In this document: in pieces, positions 28,033 to 38,016 of the stretch
How the letters are laid out: each line of letters begins with the position of its first letter
Position numbering within the stretch: position 1 is the stretch's first letter
Origin: Flavobacterium suncheonense GH29-5 = DSM 17707
GTDB lineage: Bacteria > Bacteroidota > Bacteroidia > Flavobacteriales > Flavobacteriaceae
Reading direction: 5' to 3'
NCBI RefSeq assembly: GCF_000430025.1
Contig: NZ_KE387020.1
Location: forward strand, 1-64,000
DNA: 64,000 nt
Notes under the pieces: generated by a model
Database searches by the model: none
What the model saw: the letters and a program-made list of their open reading frames with translations, nothing else
What the model was told of the DNA's origin: nothing
Translations under genes and position numbers: made by a program

Positions 28033-28908
28033 ATGCAAAATTTCCCACTGGTTAGTGTCATATGTTTAGCATACAATCACGAAGCGTATGTAGAGGAAGC
28101 TCTGGAATCGGTACTTAATCAAAATTATCCTAATATTGAACTTTTAATTGCAGACGATAACAGCCAGGATCGTACAGTTTTCGTTATTGAAAAATGGCTA
28201 CATAAGCATCCAGAAATCCCATTTTTTCGCAATACTGAAAATTTGGGCAACACCAGAACGTTCAATGCTGTGGCAAAACATGCCAAAGGTGAATTTATTA
28301 TTGATTTAGCGGCGGATGATGTTTTGTTTTCAGATTGTGTTTCCCGTCAGATTAACACCTTTCAGAACACAACATACACAAATTTAGGGGTTGTGTACGG
28401 AAATCTTATACAGATGGATGAAAACGGAACCTATTTAAACGATTATTATACAGAAAAGGACAATCCGGAAAGTGGAAACATTTATAAGATGGTCATCGGC
28501 CGTACCACTAAAATCTGTTCCGTTTCTTCCATGGTTAAGAAATCTGTTTTTGACACTGTTGGCTATTATGACGAAGATCTGGCTTATGAAGATCTGGATT
28601 TTTGGATTCGGGCTTCGCGAATTTTTGATTTCGAATATATCCCGGAGATTTTAGTCAAAAAAAGAGAACTTACCAGTTCTTTAAGCGCCCATTTTACCAG
28701 GAAAAACAATCAAAAGTCCAGACATCTTAACGAATCTTCTTACCTGATTTTAAAAAAAGCAGTCCAATTCAACAAAAACAAAGAGGAGCACAAACTATTA
28801 TTAAACCGTATTCGGTTTGAACTGTACAAATCCATTGCCACTAGAAACTTTGCATTAGCTGCAAAACTAGTTTTACTGCATTTAAAAGTGAGGTTAAAAA
28901 GTTTGTAG
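28033..28908 (+). CDS. Glycosyltransferase family 2
   Basis: 291 residues. Classic GT-A N-terminus: VSVICLAYNHEAYVEEALES, QNYPNIELLIADDNSQD, and the DxD-like DLAADDVLF. A later EDLDFWIRASR fits the catalytic base region. Divergent from the GT4 gene at 27978 and convergent with wzx, it stands alone on its strand. Confidence 0.9.
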   Translation: MQNFPLVSVICLAYNHEAYVEEALESVLNQNYPNIELLIADDNSQDRTVFVIEKWLHKHPEIPFFRNTENLGNTRTFNAVAKHAKGEFIIDLAADDVLFSDCVSRQINTFQNTTYTNLGVVYGNLIQMDENGTYLNDYYTEKDNPESGNIYKMVIGRTTKICSVSSMVKKSVFDTVGYYDEDLAYEDLDFWIRASRIFDFEYIPEILVKKRELTSSLSAHFTRKNNQKSRHLNESSYLILKKAVQFNKNKEEHKLLLNRIRFELYKSIATRNFALAAKLVLLHLKVRLKSL

Positions 28909-28946
28909 ATGATATACTTTACCCTATTTTATATTTTTTCGAACGG

Positions 28947-30218
28947 TTAATTGTTGCTAAGGAAAAGTTTGCGAAAAAACAACAACACCACTATAAGAGA
29001 AAGAAAATTTGCTATAAAGTATGCTTTTACTACACCTTCAACCTGTTGTGTTTGCATAAGGAAGTACGATAATACTAAATACGATAGATTGAAAACAACT
29101 TCTACCGCAATATATTTTTTTGTCATGGTTTTAACCAAAATCTGATACCCGAAAGCCAAAGTTATCATTCTCAAAAAGTCTCCTGTCAGCTGCCAAATCA
29201 TTAGAGAGTTCACTTCCTTAAACTCATTAGTTAGCGCAACGCTGATAATAAAATCTTTCAACAAATACACCAAAATCAGCACCACCGTAAAAAGTGGAAT
29301 TAGAGTTTTAAAATAATACCTGAGTTCTTCTCTGAATTCGGCATCGGTTTTAAGTTCCGCCAATTTTGGCATGTAATACAAAGACAATCCTGAAGTAAAA
29401 AACATCATGTAAAATCCTGATATTCTATTGATTGCCTCCCAAATTCCTGCTTTTTCCACCGATTGAAAATCTATAATCAAATTCCGGATCAAGATTAAGG
29501 TAACAGGTACAATAACTGCGCTCAAAAGCGCCATTTTGGAAAATTCTCCAATTACGGATAAATACGGTTTACTTATGGTTTTTTCTAATTGGAAGCTGAA
29601 ATCGGATTTATTCCTGTAAACAAAAAGTGCCGTAATAATAAACATTATCAAATCACAAACGGCAATAGAAATCAAGGCTCCCGTCAACTTGCCATAGTAA
29701 ATCAGGCTTACCGTCAATACAAAAACGATTACCGAGGACATCATCTGAATAATCACTATGTTTTTAAAACACTGCAATCCGTTGTAAATAGCAATCCAAA
29801 ATGCATTTAAAACGAATAACGGGAGTAAAAGCCCAAATAATTGTACTGCAAAACTGTACTCAGAAGTTGAAAAAAGATAATTGCTTATCGGATTTGAAAA
29901 CAATAAAATCATTACTCCTACAAAGACTGAGACCAAAGTCAAAAGCCAGAAAAATGTAGAATAAATTTTCGTAAGGGCTTGCTTATCCTCTTTGTTTTCC
30001 ACAAATAGACGTACAACCGATGCGTTAATTCCTAAAGATGAAAACGATTTGGATAACGCTGTAAAATTCCGGAAACTTCCCATGAGCGCCATTCCGGAAG
30101 GTCCAAGAAGTTGAGCAACAATGTTCACTGAAACCAACCCCAAAATAAAATTAAGACCTACTGAAAGCGAATTCAGTGACAAAACTTTGACTAATTTATT
30201 TTGAAAAAGTAATTTCAA
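28947..30218 (-). CDS. Wzx-type O-antigen/polysaccharide flippase
   Basis: 423 residues with about twelve hydrophobic helices and a few charged loops. N-terminal SLNSLSVGLNFILGLVSVNI and LLGPSGMALMGSF are typical of the polysaccharide-biosynthesis/MVF-like fold. It would flip an undecaprenyl-linked oligosaccharide across the inner membrane. It lies 1 nt after the hexapeptide acyltransferase, as the last gene of a four-gene minus-strand operon. No polymerase (Wzy) is evident. Confidence 0.85.
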   Translation of the reverse strand: MKLLFQNKLVKVLSLNSLSVGLNFILGLVSVNIVAQLLGPSGMALMGSFRNFTALSKSFSSLGINASVVRLFVENKEDKQALTKIYSTFFWLLTLVSVFVGVMILLFSNPISNYLFSTSEYSFAVQLFGLLLPLFVLNAFWIAIYNGLQCFKNIVIIQMMSSVIVFVLTVSLIYYGKLTGALISIAVCDLIMFIITALFVYRNKSDFSFQLEKTISKPYLSVIGEFSKMALLSAVIVPVTLILIRNLIIDFQSVEKAGIWEAINRISGFYMMFFTSGLSLYYMPKLAELKTDAEFREELRYYFKTLIPLFTVVLILVYLLKDFIISVALTNEFKEVNSLMIWQLTGDFLRMITLAFGYQILVKTMTKKYIAVEVVFNLSYLVLSYFLMQTQQVEGVVKAYFIANFLSLIVVLLFFRKLFLSNN

Positions 30219-30219
30219 C

Positions 30220-30780
30220 TTAAAGATTTCGGATTACTTTAGCAGGATTACCGGCAGCCACAACATTCTCAGGAATCGAACCGGTGACAACTGAATTACT
30301 GCCAATCACAGAATTTTCGCCTATTACGGCTCCTTTGAGTATTGTTACATTGTTCCCAATAAAAACATTATTCCCAATACTAACCGGACTTGACGGAGGG
30401 TTATGAGCTAATCGTTTATCTAGTTCCAAATAATGAAAATCACTGTCTGCTACTGAAAAATGCAACCCTATTAACACATTGTCCCCAATTGTAATGCTCT
30501 TATTTGAAACTATAGAAAAACCATTATTCATACGAACATTGTTTCCAAAAACGATTTTACTGTCTGACGTTCTGGCTTCGATGTAACCATAACCAGAGTA
30601 AAAATCCGGAGACAATTCCACTCCAATTCGGACTTCGTCACCAAAAACAATGGTACCTTTTCCTTTTAACAAAGTCGGATAAATAAAAAAAGGTTTTCCT
30701 GTAATTCGTACATCGGACAACAAGCGGTATTTAAGAATCCGCATCCGAACTAAAATAAAATGATATAACTTACCTATCAT
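30220..30780 (-). CDS. Left-handed beta-helix (hexapeptide) acyltransferase
   Basis: 186 residues. Imperfect [LIV]-G-x4 hexapeptide repeats start near residue 45 and end with [20 protein letters not shown] and [15 protein letters not shown], the signature of the WbbJ/NodL/CysE-like O- or N-acetyltransferase group. It overlaps the aminotransferase gene by 4 nt (ATGA). It could N-acetylate the 3-amino sugar (as FdtC or QdtC do) or O-acetylate the glycan. Confidence 0.85.
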   Translation of the reverse strand: MIGKLYHFILVRMRILKYRLLSDVRITGKPFFIYPTLLKGKGTIVFGDEVRIGVELSPDFYSGYGYIEARTSDSKIVFGNNVRMNNGFSIVSNKSITIGDNVLIGLHFSVADSDFHYLELDKRLAHNPPSSPVSIGNNVFIGNNVTILKGAVIGENSVIGSNSVVTGSIPENVVAAGNPAKVIRNL

Positions 30781-31856
30781 AATTTATACGAATTAACAAC
30801 TTTGATGATGTGATTCAACTCTTCCTCCGTTAAAGCCGAACTCATCGGCAAACTTAGTACCTCCTGGTGTATTTTTTCCGTAACCGGTAACGCTAAATGA
30901 TGAAAAGCTTTCATGGCTTCCTGTTTATGCGGAGCCACCGGATAATGAATCTGGGTCTGAATGCCGTTATCGGCTAAATACTTTTGAAGAGCTTCCCGGT
31001 TTTCGGTACGGATAACAAACAAATGAAACACGTGATCAGCTGAGCAAACAGGCAATGTTATTTTCTCATTCTTAATTTCAGAAAGATAACGCTTGGCAAC
31101 TGCTTTTCGCTTTTCGTTTTCCAGATTCAAATACGGCAATTTCACCCGTAAAAAAGCCGCCTGAAGTTCGTCTAATCGGGAATTGAAACCCAAATAACCG
31201 TTATAATACTTTTGCTGTGAACCGTAATTGGAAAGCGATTTGATGGTTTGGGCCAATTTTTCATCGTTGGTTACCACCGCTCCTGCATCGCCTAAAGCGC
31301 CTAAATTTTTTCCGGGATAGAAGCTAAACGTTCGGGTATGACTTCCTTTGAAAGACAACCCGTGTGCCTGTGCCGCGTCTTCCACAATCAGTAAATTATA
31401 TTTGTAAGCGATGTTCATAACCGCATCCATATCCGCCAGTTGACCGTACAAATGAACCACCATAATTCCTTTGGTTTTTGCTGTGATTTTTGCCTCAATA
31501 AGCTTTGGATTGATGTTGAAAGTGTTGGCGTCCGGTTCAACCAAAACGGGTATCAGTCCGGCATGAATGATGCCTAAAATGGAGGCTATGTAAGTATTGG
31601 CCGGAACAATGATTTCATCACCTATCTGAAGATTGCCCATTTCAATATAGGCCTTAAACGTTAAAGTGATGGCATCCAAACCATTTCCTACACCAACACA
31701 ATATTTTGAACCACAATAAACTGCAAATTCTTCTTCAAAAGCTTTGACTTCATCGCCCAAAATGTACCAGCCTTTTTCAAGAAACAGGTCCATTTTTTCA
31801 CGAAAGGCCTCCTCATAAGGCTTGTTGATGGCTTTTATGTCTAAAAAAGGAATCAT
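30777..31856 (-). CDS. DegT/DnrJ/EryC1/StrS aminotransferase (FdtB/QdtB-like)
   Basis: 359 residues from the ATG at 31856, which overlaps the upstream stop as ATGA; an upstream in-frame start would enter the GNAT gene. PLP-dependent sugar aminotransferase: [14 protein letters not shown], the VEDAAQAHG Asp motif that contacts the PLP ring nitrogen, and the Schiff-base Lys in [19 protein letters not shown]. Together with the FdtA-like isomerase it should convert a dTDP-3-keto-6-deoxyhexose into the 3-amino sugar. The sugar identity (Fuc3N or Qui3N) is inferred. Confidence 0.9.
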   Translation of the reverse strand: MIPFLDIKAINKPYEEAFREKMDLFLEKGWYILGDEVKAFEEEFAVYCGSKYCVGVGNGLDAITLTFKAYIEMGNLQIGDEIIVPANTYIASILGIIHAGLIPVLVEPDANTFNINPKLIEAKITAKTKGIMVVHLYGQLADMDAVMNIAYKYNLLIVEDAAQAHGLSFKGSHTRTFSFYPGKNLGALGDAGAVVTNDEKLAQTIKSLSNYGSQQKYYNGYLGFNSRLDELQAAFLRVKLPYLNLENEKRKAVAKRYLSEIKNEKITLPVCSADHVFHLFVIRTENREALQKYLADNGIQTQIHYPVAPHKQEAMKAFHHLALPVTEKIHQEVLSLPMSSALTEEELNHIIKVVNSYKL

Positions 31857-32830
31857 AGCAATACGTTTTCCAATAAAGTATAATTTGACGTTTCCACTTC
31901 GTAAAAATCCTGAGTGACCATACCGCATCCGAAACTTTCTTTCCAGTAGGACAATCCTGAATTTACATTTTTTCCCTGATTTTCGTTGGAAATTCCGAAA
32001 TCAAAATACTTTTTACCGGCAAAAACCTCTGAAATCAACTTATAGTGAAGAAAGTCCAGACTTCCCAATTCATTTTTATCCGAATTGGATGAAATATACT
32101 GGGAATGAGCCACATAATCGGTTTCAAAAATAGTGGTTCCTGCCACAATTTTCCCCTGATGGTAAACATTAAACTGACGAATGTCTTCTGGAAATTTTGA
32201 TTTCAGAAAAGTGATTTCCTCCAAACTGTGCACTGGTGAAACTTTATGTTTCTGGGACAAATTCGGAATAAGGATTTCATTCCAGAATTCTGTAAAATCG
32301 TGAGTCTCCTGTACCTCAAGATTATTTTTCACGCCTCGTTTGACTCCTTCTTCACGGTTTTTTGACAGTTTCAGCTCTTGTGACAAATCCAAAACAGCAA
32401 ACAAATCTCTTCGATACAATTTTGAATTGGCAGCAAAAAGCAGGTATTTTAATTCATCTGACAGCTTCCCGGTATAAAAAAAAGGCAATTCTTTAATGTG
32501 TAGCTTTTGTATTCCGGCCTGATTCAAAAACATCAAAATTTCTTTCAGTGCGGCAAGTGTTTCTTTAAATTTTACTTTTCCAGAAGTCACAAGGCTTCCG
32601 TATGTAAGGCCCTGATGGGAAAAAACAGTTTTTTCATTTCGGTTGGCCGGCAAGACCGCGATGAGCGAATCTTCATCAAAAACCAATAGGGAAAAATCTT
32701 CAAACCGGTCTTTATGATACTCCATAAAATCGCGATGAAACAGAAAAGTAGCATTCTTGGCCTGACCTATAAAATCATTCCAAAACGTATAATCGGAGGG
32801 TTGGTATTTTCGAACGGTGTATTTTTTCAC
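31853..32830 (-). CDS. GNAT/FemAB-like acyltransferase
   Basis: 325 residues. N-terminal [20 protein letters not shown] and a central [20 protein letters not shown], followed by [20 protein letters not shown] and YWKESFGC, fit the FemAB/GNAT acetyltransferases found in surface-glycan loci. It heads the four-gene operon GNAT, aminotransferase, hexapeptide transferase, flippase. Acetylation or aminoacylation of the amino sugar is plausible. Confidence 0.75.
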   Translation of the reverse strand: MKKYTVRKYQPSDYTFWNDFIGQAKNATFLFHRDFMEYHKDRFEDFSLLVFDEDSLIAVLPANRNEKTVFSHQGLTYGSLVTSGKVKFKETLAALKEILMFLNQAGIQKLHIKELPFFYTGKLSDELKYLLFAANSKLYRRDLFAVLDLSQELKLSKNREEGVKRGVKNNLEVQETHDFTEFWNEILIPNLSQKHKVSPVHSLEEITFLKSKFPEDIRQFNVYHQGKIVAGTTIFETDYVAHSQYISSNSDKNELGSLDFLHYKLISEVFAGKKYFDFGISNENQGKNVNSGLSYWKESFGCGMVTQDFYEVETSNYTLLENVLL

Positions 32831-32946
32831 AAGGCCTTGATAAACTTCGGAAAAGTACTAATTTTTATTGAAAAGCGAGCAATTATTTGCACACGGCAGT
32901 CGGTTTATAATCAAATATTTGCTATTTTTAGCCAAACAAACTACCT

Positions 32947-34725
32947 GTGAAATCAAAATTACTTTGTTTTTTCTGTCTTTTTCTGCTGTTTTTTTCCGGG
33001 GAATCAGCAGCTCAGAATGTTGCTTTATACGAGCAGTTTGCAGGGCGTTATGATTTTACATTTGTGGGAAATACTTTGAATCCGGCTGAAAATGGTGTCG
33101 AATGGCCAACCTATATTTTAACCAGTTCTTCCGCTGATTTAAACCTAAATCCTGGCGATAGTGTTTTACGTGCTTATTTATATTGGGCAGGTTCCGGAAC
33201 CGGAGATTTTGACATCAAATTAAACGGTGTCGATATTACCGCACAACGTACTTTCAGCACACAACAATTAAGTAGTGAAAAATTTTTTTTCAGTGCCTTT
33301 TGTGATGTAACAGACCTGGTTCTTGCTACCGGAAATGGTATTTATACCGTATCTGATTTTGATCTGAATCATCTGGTAAATGAATACAACGATAACGGGA
33401 CCAACTTTGCCGGATGGGCTATTTTAATTGTGTACGAAAACAGCAATCTTCCTTTAAATCAGGTTAGTATTTATGATGGGTTACAAAACGTTCCGACCAG
33501 TTTAGAAATCAACCTGACGAACTTATATGTTCTGGACAACCAAAATTCAAAAGCAGGCTTTATCGCTTGGGAAGGCGATGCAGGTTTACCAACTGAAACG
33601 TTTATAATCAATGACATATACACATTAAGCAATACGCTTAATCCTGCAGATAATGTTTTTAACGGCACCAACAGTGTAACCAATTCTAGTGATCTTTACA
33701 ATATGGATTTGGACATTTATCCTCTTGATCCATACATTCAGATTGGCGACACCAGCATGAATTTCAAATTAACTTCCTATCAGGATTTTATTATGATTAA
33801 CACGGTGGTTATTAAGCTTAACAACCAACTTCCCGATGCCACCGTTTCCATCGACAATTTTACTTTAGAATGCAATTCCCGCGAAATTCCAATCGAATAC
33901 ACCGTTTACAACGTAAACAGCACCGATCCTTTACCGGCCGGAACGCAAATCGGGATTTATGCGGATGGCGAACTGATCGCGACGAATCAAACACCAACTA
34001 TATTACAAATCGGTGAAAGTGTAACCTTATCGCAAATCGTTACAATTCCAGACAGCATTCCAATCGACTTTACTTTAATGATAATGGCCGATTACGATAC
34101 TGCCGTTACCGAATTAGTAGAAACCAACAATACAGACACGGAAGCTATTAGTTTGTGGGTTTCACCTGCGTTTAACCAGCCACAGGATATCATTAATTGT
34201 AATTTAGGACTAACTGCAGCTTATTTCGACTTTTCGGCTTATGAAGAAAGCATCAAAACCGATGCAACACAATTGGTTTCGTTCCATGAAAGTCAATCGG
34301 ATGCGGAACTTAATCTGAACCCTATTACAAACGCGTTTAACTATTACGCTGCCACAACACCGCATCAGATTTTTGTCCGCATTGAAGGAGAACACGGGTG
34401 TTATTCGGTAACGTCTTTCTTTTTGCGTACGCGAAACTGTCCGCCAATCATTTACAATGCCGTTTCTTCCAATGGTGACGGTTTGAATGACACTTTTTTC
34501 ATTGAAGGCTTGCGCGATATTTTCGTAAACTTCGAATTGTTCGTATACAACCGCTGGGGACGCTTAATCTGGACCGGAAACAACTCTAAACCCGATTGGG
34601 ACGGTTATGTAAAAGACGGTATCGGCAATAATCTGGCTCCGGATGGTACTTATTTTTATGTACTAAAACTGAATGATGCCGATTATCCGGATGCGCTAAC
34701 CGGTTATTTATACCTGAATCATTAA
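32947..34725 (+). CDS. T9SS cargo protein with type B gliding-motility C-terminal domain
   Basis: 592 residues with a GTG start and a signal peptide (MKSKLLCFFCLFLLFFSGES, cut near AAQ). Residues about 30-290 form a beta-rich module resembling DUF3344 (VLRAYLYWAGSGTGDFDI, GWAILIVYEN). About 295-395 is CARDB-like (VTELVETNNTDTE). The last 85 residues are the gliding-motility-associated C-terminal domain (SSNGDGLNDTFFIEG, ELFVYNRWGRLIW, DGTYFYVLKL), which directs export through the type IX system. It is divergent from the polysaccharide operon and ends exactly next to the convergent TRIC gene. Confidence 0.9.
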   Translation: MKSKLLCFFCLFLLFFSGESAAQNVALYEQFAGRYDFTFVGNTLNPAENGVEWPTYILTSSSADLNLNPGDSVLRAYLYWAGSGTGDFDIKLNGVDITAQRTFSTQQLSSEKFFFSAFCDVTDLVLATGNGIYTVSDFDLNHLVNEYNDNGTNFAGWAILIVYENSNLPLNQVSIYDGLQNVPTSLEINLTNLYVLDNQNSKAGFIAWEGDAGLPTETFIINDIYTLSNTLNPADNVFNGTNSVTNSSDLYNMDLDIYPLDPYIQIGDTSMNFKLTSYQDFIMINTVVIKLNNQLPDATVSIDNFTLECNSREIPIEYTVYNVNSTDPLPAGTQIGIYADGELIATNQTPTILQIGESVTLSQIVTIPDSIPIDFTLMIMADYDTAVTELVETNNTDTEAISLWVSPAFNQPQDIINCNLGLTAAYFDFSAYEESIKTDATQLVSFHESQSDAELNLNPITNAFNYYAATTPHQIFVRIEGEHGCYSVTSFFLRTRNCPPIIYNAVSSNGDGLNDTFFIEGLRDIFVNFELFVYNRWGRLIWTGNNSKPDWDGYVKDGIGNNLAPDGTYFYVLKLNDADYPDALTGYLYLNH

Positions 34726-35328
34726 CTATTTGCGTTCCAGAGCCGGCAACGACCAGTGAAAAATAACTGCCATTAAACGGATACCGATTATCAGTACAGA
34801 GGTTAGCAGGTACAAAATATCTTTCGGAACATTCAACCCTTTCATCGCAAAAAAGAAAATCCCGCCCACTATGCAAATGGTGGCATAAATCTCCTTTCGG
34901 AAAATCACCGGAATTTCATTGCAGAGAATATCGCGGATTACCCCGCCGAAACAGGCCGTCATCGTTCCTAAAGCGATACAGATTACCGGGTGAAGACTGG
35001 TTTCCATGCCTTTTTCCAGTCCGATTAAAGTAAAAACACCCAATCCGATAGTATCAAACAAAAACATCGAGGTGCGGAAACGATCCAATTTTTTTCGGAA
35101 AACAACTGCAAGAAAATAGCCCAGAATGATAACGTAAACGTAGTTGAGATTGAGCATCCACCCTACCGGCGTTCTTCCGATGAGAATATCCCGCAACGTT
35201 CCGCCGCCAACCGAGGTTACAAAAGCAATGATAAAAACGCCAAAAGGATCCAGTTTTTTGTTCATGGCCGTAAGCGCGCCGGAAACCGCAAACGCCATAG
35301 TACCCAATATGTCGAGCAATTCATACAT
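34726..35328 (-). CDS. TRIC/UPF0126-family cation channel
   Basis: 200 residues, seven predicted membrane helices in two similar halves. Each half has the Gly-rich kink: VTSVGGGTLRDILIGRTP and TACFGGVIRDILCNEIP. Prokaryotic homologues of trimeric intracellular cation channels conduct K+ or Na+; the physiological role here is unknown. Its start overlaps the RDD gene stop by one base. Confidence 0.9.
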   Translation of the reverse strand: MYELLDILGTMAFAVSGALTAMNKKLDPFGVFIIAFVTSVGGGTLRDILIGRTPVGWMLNLNYVYVIILGYFLAVVFRKKLDRFRTSMFLFDTIGLGVFTLIGLEKGMETSLHPVICIALGTMTACFGGVIRDILCNEIPVIFRKEIYATICIVGGIFFFAMKGLNVPKDILYLLTSVLIIGIRLMAVIFHWSLPALERK

Positions 35329-36071
35329 TACATGTTACGGGTATAGTAGTTATAATCTTTTAAAACAGTTCGGATAAAATCCGTGTCATTTCCGGATTGG
35401 TTTTTGATGCCGGTTACCGATTCTATTTTCTCCCGAAGTTTGAAAACCAGCTTGTAATCTTTGTTCTTCACGGCCGCTTCAAAAGTTTCCTTGATGATGC
35501 GCGCATCGTTATCGGAAAGTTTAATCACCAGCGGATAAGTAGGCACATAATCATCGTTAACTTCCTGAAGAATCGTATGATTGATGCTGATATCGTTTTT
35601 GAGTGAAATCACAGCCGTTCCTGCTGCCATATCGCCCAAACGCTGGTTTTTACTGCTTACCACCATCGCTATGAGTCCGACAATTCCGTTTCCGATACTG
35701 ATTTCAATAAGGCGGAACAACCAGCGAATCAGATAGTCACCAAATCCGGCCTGATAACCGTCCAATTTGATTACTTTAATTTTCGTGAGTTTCTTGCCGA
35801 ACGTTTGTCCTTCCCACAAACTCTCCTGAACAAGCGAATAAAAAATCACCGGCAGTCCGAACAGCATGATAACAGCCATGACCGACCACTGATCGGCGTC
35901 TTTCATATAATCATTAAGGCCTATCCAGTAGAAAAAAAGGAAGTACACGACAATCAGGTAGGCTATTTTTACCAATAAATCAACAAGTTGCGCCACCAAT
36001 CGCTCGCCTACCGAAGCAGCCTTGAAATTAATGTTCACATTTTGAGTGGTTGTTATTGATAATTCTGACAT
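35328..36071 (-). CDS. RDD-family membrane protein
   Basis: 247 residues. The RDD domain covers about 20-165 with GERLVAQLVDLLVKIAYL (the Arg/Asp-bearing first helix), GQTFGKKLTKIKVIKLDG, and a third helix ending in NQRLGDMAAGTAV. The C-terminal 80 residues are soluble and charged. It is divergent from the SpoIIM-led operon with only 21 nt between starts; the RDD-SpoIIM-MoxR association recurs in Bacteroidetes. Confidence 0.88.
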   Translation of the reverse strand: MSELSITTTQNVNINFKAASVGERLVAQLVDLLVKIAYLIVVYFLFFYWIGLNDYMKDADQWSVMAVIMLFGLPVIFYSLVQESLWEGQTFGKKLTKIKVIKLDGYQAGFGDYLIRWLFRLIEISIGNGIVGLIAMVVSSKNQRLGDMAAGTAVISLKNDISINHTILQEVNDDYVPTYPLVIKLSDNDARIIKETFEAAVKNKDYKLVFKLREKIESVTGIKNQSGNDTDFIRTVLKDYNYYTRNM

Positions 36072-36092
36072 ATTTTATATTTTAGCCTCTTT

Positions 36093-37073
36093 ATGAGAGA
36101 AGTTGCGTTTATAAGACAAAATAAAGAAAAATGGCTTGAATTTGAACGAGCTATTTTTGGCAAAGCTAAAAAAAATCCCGATGAATTGGCGAGTTTGTAC
36201 ATTCATTTGGTGAATGATTTGTCGTATGCGCAAACCTACTACCCTAAAAGCAAAACCACGGTTTATTTAAACTATCTGGCCTCTCAGATTTACCAGAAGA
36301 TTTACAAAACCAAACGCGAAGAAACCAACCGTATTGTTCATTTCTTTAAAACCGAAGTTCCTTTATTGCTTTTTGAATACCGAAGATATTTGCTTTACGC
36401 TTTCATCCTGGCCTTTCTGTGTACCGGAATCGGAGTGCTTTCCGCGCATAACGATGCTACTTTTGTGCGCCTGATTATGGGTGATGAATACGTAAACATG
36501 ACTTTGGAAAACATCGAAAAAGGAAATCCGGTGGCGGTTTACAAAAGCGGCAGCAATTGGGGAAGTTTTATCGGTATTACCCTGAATAACCTTATTGTTG
36601 GAGCCAAATGTTACATCTACGGAATTTTTGCCGGAATAGGAACCTTTCTGGTGATGATTCAGAACTTTATCATGTTGGGATCGTTTCAGTACTTTTTTTA
36701 CAAGGAAAATGTGTTTTGGGAAAGCGTTCGCGGTATCTGGATTCACGGTGCGATGGAGATTTTCGGTATTGTGATTGAATCGGCGGCGGGTTTTGTGCTG
36801 GGTGCCAGCATTTTGTTTCCGAAAACCTATTCCCGCATGCATTCCTTTAAAATCGGATTTAAAAACAGTCTGAAAATATTTTTGAGTACAGTTCCTTTTA
36901 CCATTGCTGCCGGCTTTCTGGAAGGTTTCATCACCCGTTATTCCATCGATATGCCGCGTGTTTTGAACGTTGCCATTATTTTGGGAACTTTAGCACTCAT
37001 TTCCTATTACTATCTGGTTTATCCGTTTATTGTTAACCGAAAATTTAAAAAGAATCATGTTCCAACTCTATAA
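36093..37073 (+). CDS. Stage II sporulation protein M family membrane protein
   Basis: 326 residues: a soluble N-terminal part (MREVAFIRQNKEKWLEFERA) and five or six membrane helices with the SpoIIM-type FIGITLNNLIVGAKCYIYGI and GIWIHGAMEIFGIVIESAAG. It is not evidence of sporulation: the family is common in non-sporulating Bacteroidetes next to MoxR operons. First gene of a six-gene run; its 3' end overlaps the next gene by 17 nt. Confidence 0.88.
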   Translation: MREVAFIRQNKEKWLEFERAIFGKAKKNPDELASLYIHLVNDLSYAQTYYPKSKTTVYLNYLASQIYQKIYKTKREETNRIVHFFKTEVPLLLFEYRRYLLYAFILAFLCTGIGVLSAHNDATFVRLIMGDEYVNMTLENIEKGNPVAVYKSGSNWGSFIGITLNNLIVGAKCYIYGIFAGIGTFLVMIQNFIMLGSFQYFFYKENVFWESVRGIWIHGAMEIFGIVIESAAGFVLGASILFPKTYSRMHSFKIGFKNSLKIFLSTVPFTIAAGFLEGFITRYSIDMPRVLNVAIILGTLALISYYYLVYPFIVNRKFKKNHVPTL

Positions 37074-38016
37074 AAAAAGAAACTTCAGCGACTTTGTTGG
37101 CGATACGTTTGCGTTTTTCAAAACCTACGGAAAACATTATTACCGCAATTATTTCATCATCAACGGAGGATTTCTGTTGGTGCTTTTGGTGCTGATGTAC
37201 TTTTTGGGAAAAATATTTTATGAAGGGATTTTTTCTAATCTTTCAGGTGGTGCAAACTACAATACCGACAATTCAGCCGATGTATTCATTAACGAGAATC
37301 TGCCTATAATTATCGGACTGGGAATATTTGCAGCTATTGCAGCCCTATTTTTAAGTATTTTGAGTTACGCGTATCCGGTTGCCTATTTGAAATTAATCGA
37401 AAAGAAAACGGATTTCACTACCGAAGAAATCATAACTGCTATCAAAAGCAAAGTGGGGAAAATCATTGTTTTCTTTCTAGCATCCATTTTCATCATGTTC
37501 CCGATTATGGCTATTGTAATGGGATTGAGTTTCTTATTGGTTTTTATCATCATTGGAATTCCGTTGCTGTTTATCGTGATTCCGGCTTTAATGTGCTGGT
37601 TTTCCTTAGCCTTTTACGATTATATATCAACAGATAAAGGTTATTTTGATGCCTTAGGCGGCGGTTTTTCCTTATTAAAACAAAAATTCTGGCCTTGTGT
37701 GGGTTCTACGGCTGTAATGTACATGATTATGCAGATTGTGGTGGGTTTTGTTTCGATGATTCCTTATCTGATTGGGATTTTTTCCATGTTCACCACTTTG
37801 GAAAATCCTGAAAATGCAGGCAATCTTAATAACGAAGGATATTCTTTTTTCCTGATTATGATGGGGGTAACCATGGTTTTATCGCTGTTGCTGAATTTTA
37901 TTTTTCAGAACTTCCTCCTTATAAATCAAGGGATTATGTATTACAGCATCCGTGAAGAGAATGAAAACAATACATCAAAAAGCGAAATCGATTTAATCGG
38001 TACCCAAGGTGAATAA
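37057..38016 (+). CDS. Polytopic membrane protein of the MoxR operon
   Basis: 319 residues from the ATG at 37057, which overlaps the SpoIIM gene end by 17 nt; a start 27 nt earlier is possible. It has about six hydrophobic helices separated by short loops (for example FLASIFIMFPIMAIVMGLSF). I recognise no catalytic motif. Operon position suggests a membrane partner of the MoxR/DUF58 machinery. Confidence 0.75.
   Translation: MFQLYKKRNFSDFVGDTFAFFKTYGKHYYRNYFIINGGFLLVLLVLMYFLGKIFYEGIFSNLSGGANYNTDNSADVFINENLPIIIGLGIFAAIAALFLSILSYAYPVAYLKLIEKKTDFTTEEIITAIKSKVGKIIVFFLASIFIMFPIMAIVMGLSFLLVFIIIGIPLLFIVIPALMCWFSLAFYDYISTDKGYFDALGGGFSLLKQKFWPCVGSTAVMYMIMQIVVGFVSMIPYLIGIFSMFTTLENPENAGNLNNEGYSFFLIMMGVTMVLSLLLNFIFQNFLLINQGIMYYSIREENENNTSKSEIDLIGTQGE

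Noticed and set aside
36093-37073. Evidence of sporulation from the SpoIIM-like protein
   Set aside because: The family is common in non-sporulating Bacteroidetes next to MoxR operons, and no other sporulation gene is present.
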